DNA of 64,000 bases from Peltaster fructicola (GCA_001592805.2 CP051139.1:2418001-2482000); one strand, 5' to 3'; shown: positions 43,126-55,934, counted from the first letter of the stretch. Numbers and translations: made by a program. Notes: generated from the letters alone by a model not told the origin.

Positions 43126-46100
43126 ATGGCGATTGACGTCGAGGGTCTGACAGCAACATTCTGCACAACAGTCGCCATTGCACTGCTGTTGCTTTCCACA
43201 ACATGGCAGACCATGTTCCCAGGCAGCACTTGGCGAAGGGATCACCAACTACCAGATAACGCCGAGCACAAGATCTACGAGGACCAAGACGGCCGGGCGA
43301 CAGAGGAGAGCTTGTTGAAGGCACAAGACATCCCACAGCGACTCATCATCCTCATATGCTCTGTGACGCTCCTAGGCGTCAACATTGCCAGCACGATCTC
43401 CGGCTACACATCAGGTGAACTACATTTGTCGATCCTCCTGCTCATAGCCTGGGCGATTTTGTTTGCACAATCAGTCATCATCGCTGCATCATCGTCAACT
43501 CGACTTCGGTTTGGCCTCGGCTGGACCAATGCTATCTCTGTTTGCTTGTTACTACTTGCGACTCTGCTTGCGAGACAATCGCAGCCCGGCCGCAGTAAGC
43601 TACCTTCGCCCGGTATAGCAGCGTTCTCGAGCGTAAGCATCATACAGATTCTATGCAGCTTGAGCTTCCACCGAAGACCAAACGTCTACCACCAGGATCG
43701 ACTCGTCGACGAACAGTATAGTACTACGGCTTTCAACAGGTAGAGCTCGTTGAGTCTGTACATGGGCACTTGCTAAAGTACTGCAGGCTGAACTTTGTCT
43801 GGATCAAGCGCTTGCTTCGTGCAGCCCATAGTAAGACTATCCTGGACGAAGCAGATCTACCATGTCTTGATCACCATACTCGATCTGCTACGCTGAAAGC
43901 CAGTATAGAGCACGCCCAAAGTACGACATCAGTCTCTCTGGTATCTCGTCCTGACAGAACACTGGCGTATCTTTTCTGTGCAGTGGTCACTCGCAGTACT
44001 CGAAGCAGTACTGGCGTTCACACCGCAGCTCGCTCTTTTACAATTCCTCAAAGCGCTCGAACATAGAGACTCGACCGGTGGTACTGAACAGCCCGGCCTC
44101 TGGATCTATATAGTCGCACTGGGAGTGACAAGTCAATTGCAGCTCAAGACTCAGGAGTGGCTTGAATGGATGAAATGGCAGGCTGTAGAGATACAAGTCC
44201 GCGCTCAACTGACTGTCATGATCTTCGCTAAAGCTATGCGGTTGGACAATGTCAAGGAAACCCAGGATGCTGCAACAGAAGTCGAGCAACCTGCTGCGGA
44301 TTTGTCGCTCAACACCGAGCACACTCCGCTATTGCGCAAAGGTGGCAGTGTATCAGATGATGAGTCAGACGACGAAGATGAAGAGGAGGAAGACGATACC
44401 GTCGCTCGGGGCGTTATCAATCTCGTCAAGGTCGATGCTGAAACAATCTCCATCAACTGTGCTGAGGGTTCTGAGCTGCTTGCGAACTTCATCAAGCTTG
44501 GTATCGCTCTTGCAATCTTGATCTCAATCCTTGGTTGGTTCAGTACGCTGGCAGGCATGGCTGTACCGTTACTGTTTGCGCCGATCACCAAGGTAGGCAC
44601 CGCTCGATACACCAAGGCACAGACTAAAGCATCTCGTGCTCGAGATCGCAAGACTAGTGTAGTCACAGAAGCTCTGCAAGGCATGAGGCAGATCAAGTTT
44701 GCTGCTGTAGAACGTCAGTGGCACAAGCTTTTTATGGCAGCGAGGAGTGAGGAACTGCTACATGTCCGAGTTGTGTTCATGTGGCGGATCATTCTGAACA
44801 TCCTTTGGACCACGATACCTGTTCTCCTAGGAGTCGTGGCTCTAACCGTATATGCCTTGACGAATGGTCGGTTAGAAGCATCGGTCGCATTCACGGCGCT
44901 GGCTATCTTCTCGAGCCTGGAAACCACTCTCAGCTACATCCCAGCATTGATCGCAGACTTGGCCGACTGCTACGTCAGTCTACGAAGATTACAAACTTTC
45001 CTTCGCCAAGCGGAGAAGGACGACTATCTTGATGAAGGAGCTACTCTCAAGATGGAGAATGCCTCGATCTCATGGCCATCCTCACAGAAGAGTGATAAGA
45101 ACCACACAGACGAAGAGAGCGGATCTTATGTTGAGGCTGGTAGTTTCATACTGGCAGAGCTTGATCTTGACTTTCCTGAGCGTTGCTTGAGCATCATTCT
45201 CGGCAAGACTGGTTCTGGCAAGAGTCTACTACTGGCAGGACTGGTCGGCGAGGCCAGACTACTTCATGGCCGTGTCACATGTCCTCGACAAGCATCACAG
45301 CAACTTCTCTGGAATACTGCCAACATCATGGATGAGCATTGGATAATACCATCTGCGAAAGCGTTCGTGGCACAAATCCCATGGATTGAGAATGCTTCGG
45401 TGAAAGACAATATACTCTACGGTCTTCCATACCGCGTAGAGAGATACAAGAAGGTCCTGCATGCTTGCGCGCTTGAGGCAGACCTCCTTGTTCTTGTCAA
45501 CAGCGACGATACAGAAGTTGGAGCGAACGGCGTTGGTCTGAGTGGCGGACAGAAGTGGAGGGTCACTCTTGCTCGAGCGTTGTACTCACGCGCTGGTATG
45601 CTGATCCTAGACGACATCTTCTCTGCAGTCGACGCTCATGTTGGCCGGCACATCCTGGACAATGCTATCTTAGGCGACTTGACAAAGGACCGCACCATTG
45701 TCCTTGCTACACATCATGCAGACCTTGTCAAGCCTGTGGCTCAGTACGTCGTTGAGCTTAACAACGGCACGGCCAAAGCGACTGCGTTCCCAGGTCAACC
45801 CCGACCATTGCACAAGCATTTTGCTCAACTTACTCTCCCTGCGATGACCGCAGAGCTTGAGAGTTCTGGAGTTCGTGAGCCTAGGAAGTTCGTCGAAGAC
45901 GAGCACCGGATAGAGGGTAGTGTGTCCTTCTCAGTCTACAAAACATACATTAAGGCATCGGGAGGCTGGTGGTTTTGGGCTCTCGTGCTCGGAACCTTCT
46001 TGACCGCCGACTTGAGTGTTCTTGCGACATCCTACTGGGTCAAAATCTGGACCGAACGACAGGAAGAAACGACAGCAACAGCTACAGGACTGCACACTTT

Positions 46101-47727
46101 CATTGGTATCTTCGTTGCGCTTTCAATGCTAAATGTTGTCCTGTTCGCTGCAAGAGAGGCAGTCATGCGCTCCGGCATTCTCAAGGCTGCTCACTCTCTG
46201 TTCGAGGATATGACGAAGTCAGTCCTTAGGGCACAGCTTCGTTGGGTTGATACTGTGCCTACAGGACGAATACTCAACCGCTTCGTCGGCGACTTTGCCA
46301 CCGTGGACGGTTCACTTGCGCCTTACCTGGCTTGGTTTCTGGACTCTGTGTTCATGCTGTTCACTATCTTGTTGTCTGCAGCTTTAGTCTCGCCGATCAC
46401 TTTGCTGATCATGCTACCGCTTGCCTTGGCAGCTTTTTACATCGCTAGAAGATACATCCGTCCAGCTCGAGATCTAAAGCGTCTTGAGTCTATCGCTGAC
46501 TCGCCACTACTTGACACCATTGGGACGACCATAGAAGGACTTTCAACGATCCGCACTTTCGATAAAGTCTCAGTATATGAGTCGAGAATGAACGACCTGA
46601 TCGATGCGCAGACCAGAGCAACATACCATCTTCACTTGCTCAACACCTGGATGGAATCTCGGATGGGCCTCGTTGGCTCTCTCTTCGAGATCTGTATCGC
46701 GATCTTTGTTGCCCTGCACAAGGACATCACCTCAGCAATGGCTGGTTTTGCACTCTCCTTCGCGCTGGAATTTTCTGAGCATATGCTGTTCGCCGTCAAT
46801 CACTACGCACGTCTCGAGCTAGACATGAACGCTGTAGAGTGAGTTTGCAAGTATCCTTGTGAGTATCTACTGACTGCCTTTAGACGTATTGCGGAATATC
46901 TGGAGATTCCGCATGAGACACAAGAAGGAGCTTCAGCACCAACACAATGGCCCTCAGAGGGTCGAATAGTCGTTGAAGATCTTCAGGTGACTTACGCTCC
47001 CGATCTACCGCCTGCCATCAAGGGCGTGAGTTTCACTATCGAGCCCCGAGAACGAGTTGGCGTTGTCGGACGCACCGGCAGTGGCAAGAGTACATTGACA
47101 TTAGCGCTGTTTCGTTTCCTGGAACCAGCTTTGGGCTCAATATACATTGACGGCATCAGCTTGACGGACATCCAGCTTCAGGAGCTTCGCCAACGATTGT
47201 CAATCATCCCTCAAGATCCGATCCTGTTCACTGGCACAATCAGGTCCAATCTGGATCCCTTCCAGAAATTGAGTGACGATCATCTTTTTGGTGCATTACG
47301 ACAAGCCTGTTTGTTGACGAGCGAGAACAACGACCATAGCAGGAACATTTTCGAGGATCTTACCTCGCCAGTCGCACGATCTGGTCTCAACTTCAGCCAG
47401 GGCGAACGACAGCTGATCTGTCTCGCCAGAGCATTAGTGACACAAGCAAAGATCATGATCCTAGATGAAGCCACGTCAGCCGTGGACATGGAGACCGATG
47501 CTCTGATCCAGCGAAGTATACGAGAAGGCTTCGCTGAGAGTACACTGATTGTCATCGCTCATCGATTAAGCACAATCGTCGACTTCGACAAGGTCTTGGT
47601 CATGGGAGATGGAAGAGTGCTGGAATACGGCAGTCCGCTCGATCTTTTCAATGCTGGTGGCGAGTTTGCCGACATGGTGACAAGCAGTGGTGAAAAGGAC
47701 AAGTTGATAGCAATAATTAAGAGTTAG
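43126..47727 (+). CDS. ABCC-type (MRP/Ycf1-like) full ABC transporter, one uncertain exon junction
   Basis: Clear exons: 43126-43739, then from 43787, and 46884-47727, with introns of 47 and 45 nt at 43740-43786 and 46839-46883. The N-terminus is a TMD0-like set of helices, followed by the ABCC link DEADLPCLDHHTRS. NBD1 has Walker A GKTGSGKS and signature LSGGQ; NBD2 has GRTGSGKS, FSQGE and Walker B IMILDEATS. Between 43903 and 43990 the reading frame must change. Two intron choices keep the gene open: 43903-43957 (55 nt, 1484 residues in all) or 43941-43983 (43 nt, better acceptor). Either removes bases that, in the downstream frame, encode LWYLVLTEHWRIFSVQW, a good match to the conserved first helix of TMD1. 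A third reading is a one-base shift in the TCTCTCTG run at 43933-43940. Expected role: vacuolar or plasma-membrane export of conjugates or xenobiotics. Confidence 0.85.
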
Positions 47728-47768
47728 TATGCCTGTCATGTAGTGGATATCGGCTGCGTCGGGTCCTA

Positions 47769-47803
47769 TACATGTATCTGTACTACTGTAGTACATACAT
47801 GTA
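47769..47803 (+). terminator. Strong imperfect hairpin behind the ABC transporter stop
   Basis: The bases 47769-47777 plus 47780-47786 pair with 47788-47803. This gives a 16-bp stem with a two-base bulge (CT at 47778-47779) and a single unpaired loop base, so it may instead extrude as a cruciform. Both arms are built from TACATGTA and GTACTAC words. It lies 42 bases past the transporter stop and 165 before the next start codon. It could aid 3'-end formation or be a protein-binding palindrome; neither is proven. Confidence 0.4.
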
Positions 47804-47967
47804 GTACTCATGCCTCACGTCTTTTGATTTACGTCATCGTGCATGAGCCAACAGGTTGTTCTGACCATCACCTATCTCTTGACATCCCACATATCAGTCC
47901 TAGATGTCTCTGCTTATGCCTGCGAGCGCTCACGCCTACCAAGATCCGTGACCGGTCTCATCTCGCC

Positions 47968-49227
47968 ATGTCTTCGTCAGGAGATGCGAAGACAATCGAT
48001 CATCTTGTCGTAATATGCCATGGCTTTTGGGGCAACCCAACTCATCTCAACCACCTGCGGAAAACGCTCCTGAAGACACATTCTGATGCTGGCATCGAAG
48101 TCTACGTCCCAAAAAGCAACAGTAATAACCATACATACGATGGTATCGATCGCGGTGGTGAAAGGATAACTCATGAGATCTTACAACGATTTGATGAGCT
48201 CAAACAGACCGGCAACTCCATCAAAAAGTTCTCGATCGTTGGTTACAGTCTGGGAGGACTCATCGCTCGATACATTGTAGGTCTTCTCTACAATGATGGC
48301 TTCTTCAACGAGGTTGAGCCTGTCAACTTCACCACATTCGCTAGCCCGCACCTGGGCGTCAGGTCACCAAAGGTTGGGTACCAAGTTGACACATGGAACT
48401 GGCTGGGTAGCAACCTATTGAGCGTCAGTGGCCAACAGTTATATCTCACTGACAACTTTCGCGAAACTGGTCGGCCATTACTTGACATACTAGCTGATCC
48501 TGGGAGCACATTTATCAGAGGCTTACAACGATTCGAGAAACGAACGCTTTATGCTAATATCCATCACGATCCGGCGGTCCCATACTATACAGCATGTTTT
48601 TCGAAACACGACCCCTACGTGGACTTGGAAGCCGTTGATCTGCACTACCTTGAGATACCCGACAAAGAACAGAAGGTCATACTTGACCCTGCGCTCCCTG
48701 CGACACCCAAGGCGACACCTGGTCAACAAGGGTGGTTGAGTGAATCGACTCGTAACTCATTGCCATTCTATGCGTTTGCAGCTACAGTGCTCCCAATCAG
48801 TCTACCTCTATTCCTAGCAAATGCAGGCTATCAGACTTATCAGTCCGCAGCACGAGTCAAGGCTCACGAGACTGGCGAGCAGTTGGACCTCAACAGATAC
48901 CGCCTGCCACTGTTCGAAGAGACGCAAAAGCTGCAAGACATGGCAGTGGAGAACCTAGGTAGTGCCGCTGGAGAAGACTACCTACCAACACCACCACCAG
49001 AGGCTGCGAACAATGATAGTAATGCTGTGCAATGGCCAACGCTGGCTCTTACAGCTCAGCAATTCTCCATGATCGAGCAGCTGGACAAGCTTGGCTTCAC
49101 CAAGTTTGCATGTCACATACGCATTCGCCGAGCACATGCCTGCATGATCGTGAGGGCAGAGAACAGCACGAACTTCGATGAAGGCAAGATCATTTGTCAG
49201 CACTGGGCAGATGCTTTCCTGACCTGA
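47968..49227 (+). CDS. DUF676 serine lipase/esterase (Rog1/Lpl1 type)
   Basis: A 419-residue alpha/beta-hydrolase in one exon. The ATG at 47968 starts MSSSGDAKTIDHLVVICHGFWGNP, where HLVVICHGFWG is the oxyanion-hole region. The nucleophile is in GYSLGG near residue 93; the surrounding IVGYSLGGLIARY is the DUF676 signature. FTTFASPHLGVRSP follows. The acid and base are probably in HHDPAVPYYTACFSKHDPY (around 195-215). A hydrophobic stretch (FYAFAATVLPISLPLFLANAGY, ~265-290) could sit on or in a membrane or lipid droplet, as in yeast Lpl1 and Rog1. Upstream in-frame codons back to 47743 start without ATG and include the hairpin, so I reject the longer frame. Confidence 0.88.
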   Translation: MSSSGDAKTIDHLVVICHGFWGNPTHLNHLRKTLLKTHSDAGIEVYVPKSNSNNHTYDGIDRGGERITHEILQRFDELKQTGNSIKKFSIVGYSLGGLIARYIVGLLYNDGFFNEVEPVNFTTFASPHLGVRSPKVGYQVDTWNWLGSNLLSVSGQQLYLTDNFRETGRPLLDILADPGSTFIRGLQRFEKRTLYANIHHDPAVPYYTACFSKHDPYVDLEAVDLHYLEIPDKEQKVILDPALPATPKATPGQQGWLSESTRNSLPFYAFAATVLPISLPLFLANAGYQTYQSAARVKAHETGEQLDLNRYRLPLFEETQKLQDMAVENLGSAAGEDYLPTPPPEAANNDSNAVQWPTLALTAQQFSMIEQLDKLGFTKFACHIRIRRAHACMIVRAENSTNFDEGKIICQHWADAFLT

Positions 49228-49733
49228 GGGCCGGCAATGTACTAGGTATGAGATCTAGTGGTAGAGACTGAAACCCTCGTCGGACCGACGTAGGTCGCGT
49301 AGAGGCACAGCAGTGGCTTCATCCTAACGTGTCACAGATGATGGATACGATCCTTGCCGCGCAGGAGCAGCATATCTCTCCGATATGGTCGATCCTTTAG
49401 GGACACTGGTCCTCTTGGGAAGCGTTTGTTGCGAGGATATCAGCTGATACATAGGCTACAACAGCCAATATACTTAGACTGTAAGCTCTGTAGATGTACT
49501 GTACGCAATATAGAGACGCCGACACGCATGTCCGTGGATGAGAAAGACACTGCGCTGCGCCACTGACAGCAAGCCACCAGCCGTCCTCGGTTGGCACGGG
49601 GACTATCGTCATCGCCAATAGTCCAAGCTCAGTCGTAAGCGCGTGACACTATCTCGTTGCCTGCCACTCTCTCATCCTCTTCGACTCTGTCATCTCCCTC
49701 CTTTCGCATTCTCTCATCGTGCAACTCATCAAA
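49228..49733. promoter_or_regulatory. Promoter and CT-rich leader of the proteinase A gene
   Basis: A 506-base gap. The last ~80 bases before the ATG (about 49650-49730) are strongly pyrimidine-rich (repeated TCTC and CTCC words), then CATCAAAATG at the start codon. CT-rich blocks next to the start are typical of highly expressed fungal genes, which fits the protease's biased codon use. The rest shows nothing coding. Confidence 0.5.
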
Positions 49734-50978
<1,245 letters not shown>

Positions 50979-51663
50979 ACAGTCCAATATGGCACAACAC
51001 GGATATGTAGGCATGGACATAGGAATTGGGAAATCATTGAGCTGGCTGTGTTTTCCGTGTTAGTACGCTGAGTCCCATATAGCCAGCCAATATTAATCAT
51101 GATATTGAACACGAACTTCCCCTACATCTCCCTAGGATTCGGCGATGTGAGGTCCCTCAATCTTCTGGTGGTCGATGCCCAATCCAACCAAGTGAGGCGA
51201 GAGGTCTTCTTGGGAAAAGCCACAGAGTACTTGTACCTCTCTGTGTTTGAGCAAGCAGGGGGCCCCAACGTAAGAACAAGCACAGTCCCACGCAGCAACT
51301 AAGAGCCACTGCGGCATATAGTGGCCATCGGTTTGTGAAATGCGCCAAGTGACTGTGGTTTGCAATATGCACGATCGGATGTCACGAGTGGTCCAGTGGC
51401 CCAATCACGATGCGGCATGACGTGACTCTACCGCTATCAAGGTAGACACCATGGCGACTCACTTGTCTTGATCTAGATCCGTTGAAGATTCCAATCTGCA
51501 CTGGTGCCTGGCAACAATCAATCGTCACGATGCAGCGCTCCAACTCGTTGAGCTTGTGCGTACCAAGAGTTCGACCTCACCCTTCAACCAAACCACGAGC
51601 CTGAGCCAACCGCCCACGTGAACGCTATATAGCAGCTGAGCACTTGACGCACACTTGATCATC
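50979..51663. promoter_or_regulatory. Upstream region of ATG26 with CACGTG and a TATA palindrome
   Basis: A 685-base gap between two plus-strand genes. Close to the ATG26 start, CACGTG is at 51615-51620, and a perfect 10-base palindrome GCTATATAGC at 51624-51633 contains a TATA element about 31 bases upstream of the ATG. Nothing coding is seen in the rest (short frames at 51099-51302 have no support). Confidence 0.45.
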
Positions 51664-54600
51664 ATGGCATCTGCCTCGACACCGTCGCTGCAGACGTCTT
51701 CGCGGCGGACACATGTTCGGCCACGACGACAATCGGTTCACGAACAACACATGGAGCTACCACAGCGCTTTCAGAACATCAACGAAGACGAGGAAGAGGA
51801 CTCCGCCAAGACCGTGACCGATACAGCTCTTCCGAAACAATCATTGTATGGCATGATCGCGCAGGCGGGCGATCTTGGCCAGTTCAACCGCAGATGGCAG
51901 CAGGGAGAGGACAGCGAGCCCGAAGATGAAAGAGAAGAGCAACTGGGGACAGGCCGGTTTACTCAAATGGTAGACGAGTCGAAGACGCCCAATCCTGTCA
52001 CCACAGATACTCGACGGCACCGCAAGAAGCTCTCGGAGTCTAAACTGTTTAAGCCTCTCTTCAAAGCGCGAGAGCGCAGAGAATCACAATCAGAGGATCT
52101 GATGACACAATCACAAATCTTACCAGCTCGTGAGGCGCCCGAGGAAACGCTGAGACGACCTGCCAGTGTTGAGCCTACGCCAGAGGCTCCTGTGCTCGAT
52201 CGACGGTTGAAGGCACAGGCTCGAGCAGAAAGACTGGAGACGACCGGCGGTGACAGCACCTCCCGAAGGAGCAGCCAGGAGTCACTGTCTCGAAAGCGTC
52301 CCTCTGCTGCGCTCCCTGGTGTCCTCGCAGAGATTTTCTCGCTCGACATACCTGAGGAGGTCATTGCAGAATACCCTTGCTGGTTCCTACAAAGCAAGCT
52401 TCTTCAGGGCTACATGTACGTCACGAAGAAGCACGTCTGCTTCTATGCATACCTACAGAAGAAGACCGGCACCGTACTGAAGTCAAGTTACCTGGGCAAG
52501 AGAGGCAAGCAGAATCCGCGCTACCATCGTTACTGGTTTGTCCTGCGAGGTACAATATTAACGTACTATACGAACGCTGCACAACCTTACTTTCCCAGCG
52601 GTACTATCGACTTGAGCTATGGCGTTTCTGCAGAGGTCACAGGCGAGGTGGGAACAGATAAAGAGGGATACTTCTCCATCACCACCGACACCCGTATCTA
52701 CCAACTCCGAGCAGACAGCTTAGTCAGTGCTCAAGAGTGGGTGAAGCAATTACAGAAGGTCATCTTTCGATCCCACAACGACGGCGACAGTGTAAAGATA
52801 TCGCTCCCACTTGACAACGTCATAGACGTAGACGTCAGCCCAGTTGTAGGCTCTACAGACACTATCAGGCTGCGAGTCATCGACAATCAAACAGTGTCCG
52901 CAATCGATGAGTACTTCTTCACGTTCTACAATGGTGGGAAGGATGTGGTCCGAATCCTCACAACCATGACGAAGGACAACGTTGCCAAGACGTTCATTGC
53001 CAACCATGCGGCAAGCGTAGCACAACTTGCGGATTCCACGTCAGCAGTAGCTCCAGCTTCATATGCTCCAGGCATCCAGGAAACTGTTAGATCGACCCTG
53101 GTGCAGGCCGGAGCAGGACTCGGCTCAGCAAGGGTCGACCTCGATCGACGCCCAGCGATGTCAAGAGGCCGCCTAAGTTTCGAGAAGCCTTCGAAACTTA
53201 CAAGTAACTCTGCATTGATTGGCGTGACCTCACAACTTAAACCAGCAGCTCCACATACTCAAGACAATGACCTCACAGCCAGCCAAATACTAGGCGGTGA
53301 TCAGGCGTTCCAAGAGCCAACTCTTCGTTCTCAACATCTACGGGCGGCAGCAACACCGGCTGAGAACAACTCACGTAGCAGTTCGACTTCAGCAGAGATC
53401 GGTGCTGCCGCCATGCCACCGCAGCGAGACTCGAAAGAATCATCCAGAACTGACAAAGGTAGCAGAGATCCCATCAAGAGCCTTCAAGCAGGGACTGGCA
53501 CGGCTCAGCAGCAAACCACCTACTCAAGCCCTCGCCCTTCTGCAACAACACTACAAAGTGCCTCATCATTTGCAGGCTATGTGCGAGACCAAGGCAAGCG
53601 GATGAGCTCATATCTTAGCAGTAGCCCGCGAGACTACTATGAGAAGTTCTCAGGTGCGTTGGCTGGTGGCAAGCGACTCTATGTTGAGAACGATGGTCTT
53701 GCTACTGAGGATCGAATCCATGATCCCGAAGACGATTTGGAGAATGCGGAGCACGAACGACGCTTTCGACGACATTTCGCTTTGCCAGCAACTGAGAACC
53801 TAGTAGCCACCTTCTATACCTCACTGCATCGAGTGCTTCCTCTGTACGGTAAGATCTACCTCAGCACCAGGTATCTATGCTTCCGAAGCCTACTCTACGG
53901 CACAAGAACGAAGATTGTCATCCCGATGCAAGATATCGACAATGTCGAGAAAGAACGAGGGTTCAGACTTGGCTATCCTGGCATGGTGCTCATCTTGCGA
54001 GGACACGAAGAACTATTCTTCGACTTCCGTTCACAAGGACTCCGCGACGACTGCGTGGTCACCATATTGCGCAACATCGATAGCATGCAAGTCGACACGA
54101 GCGGCATTGAAGATGACAGCATAGACGAAGCTGCAGCTGAGTACCGATTGCTACAGGATGCACGCGAGCCTGGTGAGCTGCAATTTGAACAGCATCAGTC
54201 CGATGACGAAGATCTAGCGTTTGATGATGGCACCGCTTCAGTGCTCGACTTCAAACCAAAGACCTCGTTGCGCATCGTCTGTTTGACCATCGGCTCTCGC
54301 GGTGATGTACAGCCGTATATAGCGCTGTGCAAAGGCCTCATTGCTGAGGGCCATCGGCCGAAGATTGCAACGCATCTGGAGTTCGGCGATTGGGTCAAGA
54401 GCCACGGTATTGACTTCACACCCGTTGGTGGCAATCCTGCCGAACTCATGCGGCTTTGCGTAGAGCTTGGTATGTTCACACCACAATTCATCTACGAGAC
54501 GAACTCCAAGTTTCGAGGCTGGTTGGACGACCTGCTTCAAACGGCGTGGGAAGCATGTCAAGGTTGTGATTTGCTCATTGAGAGCCCTTCTACCATGGCA

Positions 54601-55755
54601 GGCATCCACATTGCCGAAGCACTGAGCGTGCCTTACTTCCGCGCCTTCACAATGATGTGGACACGAACTCGTGCATATCCACACGCTTTCGCCGCCACCA
54701 ACTCCAAAATGGGTGGCACATATAACCTCACAACCTACGGCTTATTCGACAACCTCTTTTGGCAGATGACAGCGAGTCAGATCAATCGATGGCGAATGCG
54801 GACACTCAAGATTGGTCCGACCACATCTGGGAAGATGCAGCAAAACAAAGTGCCGTTCCTGTACAACTTCTCTCCAAGTTTCGTGGCGCCTCCCTTGGAC
54901 TTTAGTGACTGGGTCCGGATCACAGGATATTGGTTCTTAGACGAAGGTGCAAACTGGACACCACCTAAGGGATTGCTACGGTTCATCGAGCAGGCTAGAA
55001 AGGACAAAGTCAAGCTTGTCTACATTGGCTTCGGATCTATCGTTGTCGCAGACTCTCGTGCCTTGACACGTAGTGTCTACGCTGCCGTTCACAAAGCCGA
55101 TGTGCGCTGCATACTGTCCAAGGGCTGGTCTGATCGACTCAATACAAAGAATGTCAAGGATGCCGAAGAAACACCACCAGACTACATCTACCAGATAGGC
55201 GCCGCGCCGCATGACTGGCTCTTCAAACAAGTGGATGCAGCATGCCACCACGGCGGAGCAGGCACGACTGGTGCCAGTCTTCGTGCTGGAATCCCGACGA
55301 TCATCAAACCTTTCTTTGGTGATCAGTTCTTCTCAGCTGGACGAGTCGAGGACCTAGGTGTTGGCATCCGCATCAAGCAGATCTCGGAGAATATGCTTGG
55401 TAAGGCATTGTGGGTTGCGACGCATGACGATCGCATGCGCAAGAAAGCCGCTGCCTTGGGAGCAAAGATTCGTGCAGAGGATGGTGTTGGCACCGCTATC
55501 AAGGCGATCTACCGAGATCTTGAGTACGCAACAACATTGATCAAGCGCAAAGGAAGTAGACCAGTGGCCACCGAAGGCGAGAGTGAGGACGAAGAGCCTG
55601 AAGAGAGCTGGACCTTTGTCGAAGCTGACAGCGACTTTGACAGCCTAGGTTTTCGCAAGGATGACCCTTTAAGCAGGAGCGGAGAAAAGCAGCGACCTTC
55701 GCAGACCAAGGGATATGGGCTGGGAGCGCTCGTATCGCGAGCTCGACTGAATTGA
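51664..55755 (+). CDS. ATG26: UDP-glucose:sterol glucosyltransferase Atg26/Ugt51
   Basis: A single-exon 1363-residue protein from the ATG at 51664; three in-frame codons upstream begin with TTG. It glucosylates ergosterol at the 3-beta hydroxyl with UDP-glucose. In some fungi it is needed for pexophagy and for plant infection. Order of domains: disordered N-terminus (1-220); GRAM 1 at ~224-265 (YPCWFLQSKLLQGYMYVTKKHVCFYA); PH at ~274-375 (LGKRGKQNPRYHRYWFVLRG); Ser-rich linker; GRAM 2 at ~703-775 (HFALPATENLVATFYTSL; LPLYGKIYLSTRYLCF); GT28 N-terminal domain from ~877 (IGSRGDVQPYIALCKGL); UDPGT C-terminal domain with the donor-binding box HHGGAGTTGASLRAGIPTI near 1195. All family motifs are intact. 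The C-terminus is acidic then basic. Confidence 0.96.
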   Translation: MASASTPSLQTSSRRTHVRPRRQSVHEQHMELPQRFQNINEDEEEDSAKTVTDTALPKQSLYGMIAQAGDLGQFNRRWQQGEDSEPEDEREEQLGTGRFTQMVDESKTPNPVTTDTRRHRKKLSESKLFKPLFKARERRESQSEDLMTQSQILPAREAPEETLRRPASVEPTPEAPVLDRRLKAQARAERLETTGGDSTSRRSSQESLSRKRPSAALPGVLAEIFSLDIPEEVIAEYPCWFLQSKLLQGYMYVTKKHVCFYAYLQKKTGTVLKSSYLGKRGKQNPRYHRYWFVLRGTILTYYTNAAQPYFPSGTIDLSYGVSAEVTGEVGTDKEGYFSITTDTRIYQLRADSLVSAQEWVKQLQKVIFRSHNDGDSVKISLPLDNVIDVDVSPVVGSTDTIRLRVIDNQTVSAIDEYFFTFYNGGKDVVRILTTMTKDNVAKTFIANHAASVAQLADSTSAVAPASYAPGIQETVRSTLVQAGAGLGSARVDLDRRPAMSRGRLSFEKPSKLTSNSALIGVTSQLKPAAPHTQDNDLTASQILGGDQAFQEPTLRSQHLRAAATPAENNSRSSSTSAEIGAAAMPPQRDSKESSRTDKGSRDPIKSLQAGTGTAQQQTTYSSPRPSATTLQSASSFAGYVRDQGKRMSSYLSSSPRDYYEKFSGALAGGKRLYVENDGLATEDRIHDPEDDLENAEHERRFRRHFALPATENLVATFYTSLHRVLPLYGKIYLSTRYLCFRSLLYGTRTKIVIPMQDIDNVEKERGFRLGYPGMVLILRGHEELFFDFRSQGLRDDCVVTILRNIDSMQVDTSGIEDDSIDEAAAEYRLLQDAREPGELQFEQHQSDDEDLAFDDGTASVLDFKPKTSLRIVCLTIGSRGDVQPYIALCKGLIAEGHRPKIATHLEFGDWVKSHGIDFTPVGGNPAELMRLCVELGMFTPQFIYETNSKFRGWLDDLLQTAWEACQGCDLLIESPSTMAGIHIAEALSVPYFRAFTMMWTRTRAYPHAFAATNSKMGGTYNLTTYGLFDNLFWQMTASQINRWRMRTLKIGPTTSGKMQQNKVPFLYNFSPSFVAPPLDFSDWVRITGYWFLDEGANWTPPKGLLRFIEQARKDKVKLVYIGFGSIVVADSRALTRSVYAAVHKADVRCILSKGWSDRLNTKNVKDAEETPPDYIYQIGAAPHDWLFKQVDAACHHGGAGTTGASLRAGIPTIIKPFFGDQFFSAGRVEDLGVGIRIKQISENMLGKALWVATHDDRMRKKAAALGAKIRAEDGVGTAIKAIYRDLEYATTLIKRKGSRPVATEGESEDEEPEESWTFVEADSDFDSLGFRKDDPLSRSGEKQRPSQTKGYGLGALVSRARLN

Positions 55756-55934
55756 ATATTTGCATGAGCGAGGCGTTCTGATCTATTTGGGGAGCATGCT
55801 CTTATTGCATACGAGACGCATTCACGAGTGATGACGAGAAAGACCTTAAGTAACTAATGACACTTGAGACGAGAAGATAGATTCGTACGCACCTCATGCA
55901 TTGAGAACATTGTTGGGCCACTGTAAGTGGCATC

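Noticed and set aside
47743-47967. N-terminal extension of the DUF676 lipase
   Set aside because: The extension has no ATG, includes the hairpin, and the family motif HLVVICHGFWG falls at the expected distance from ATG 47968.
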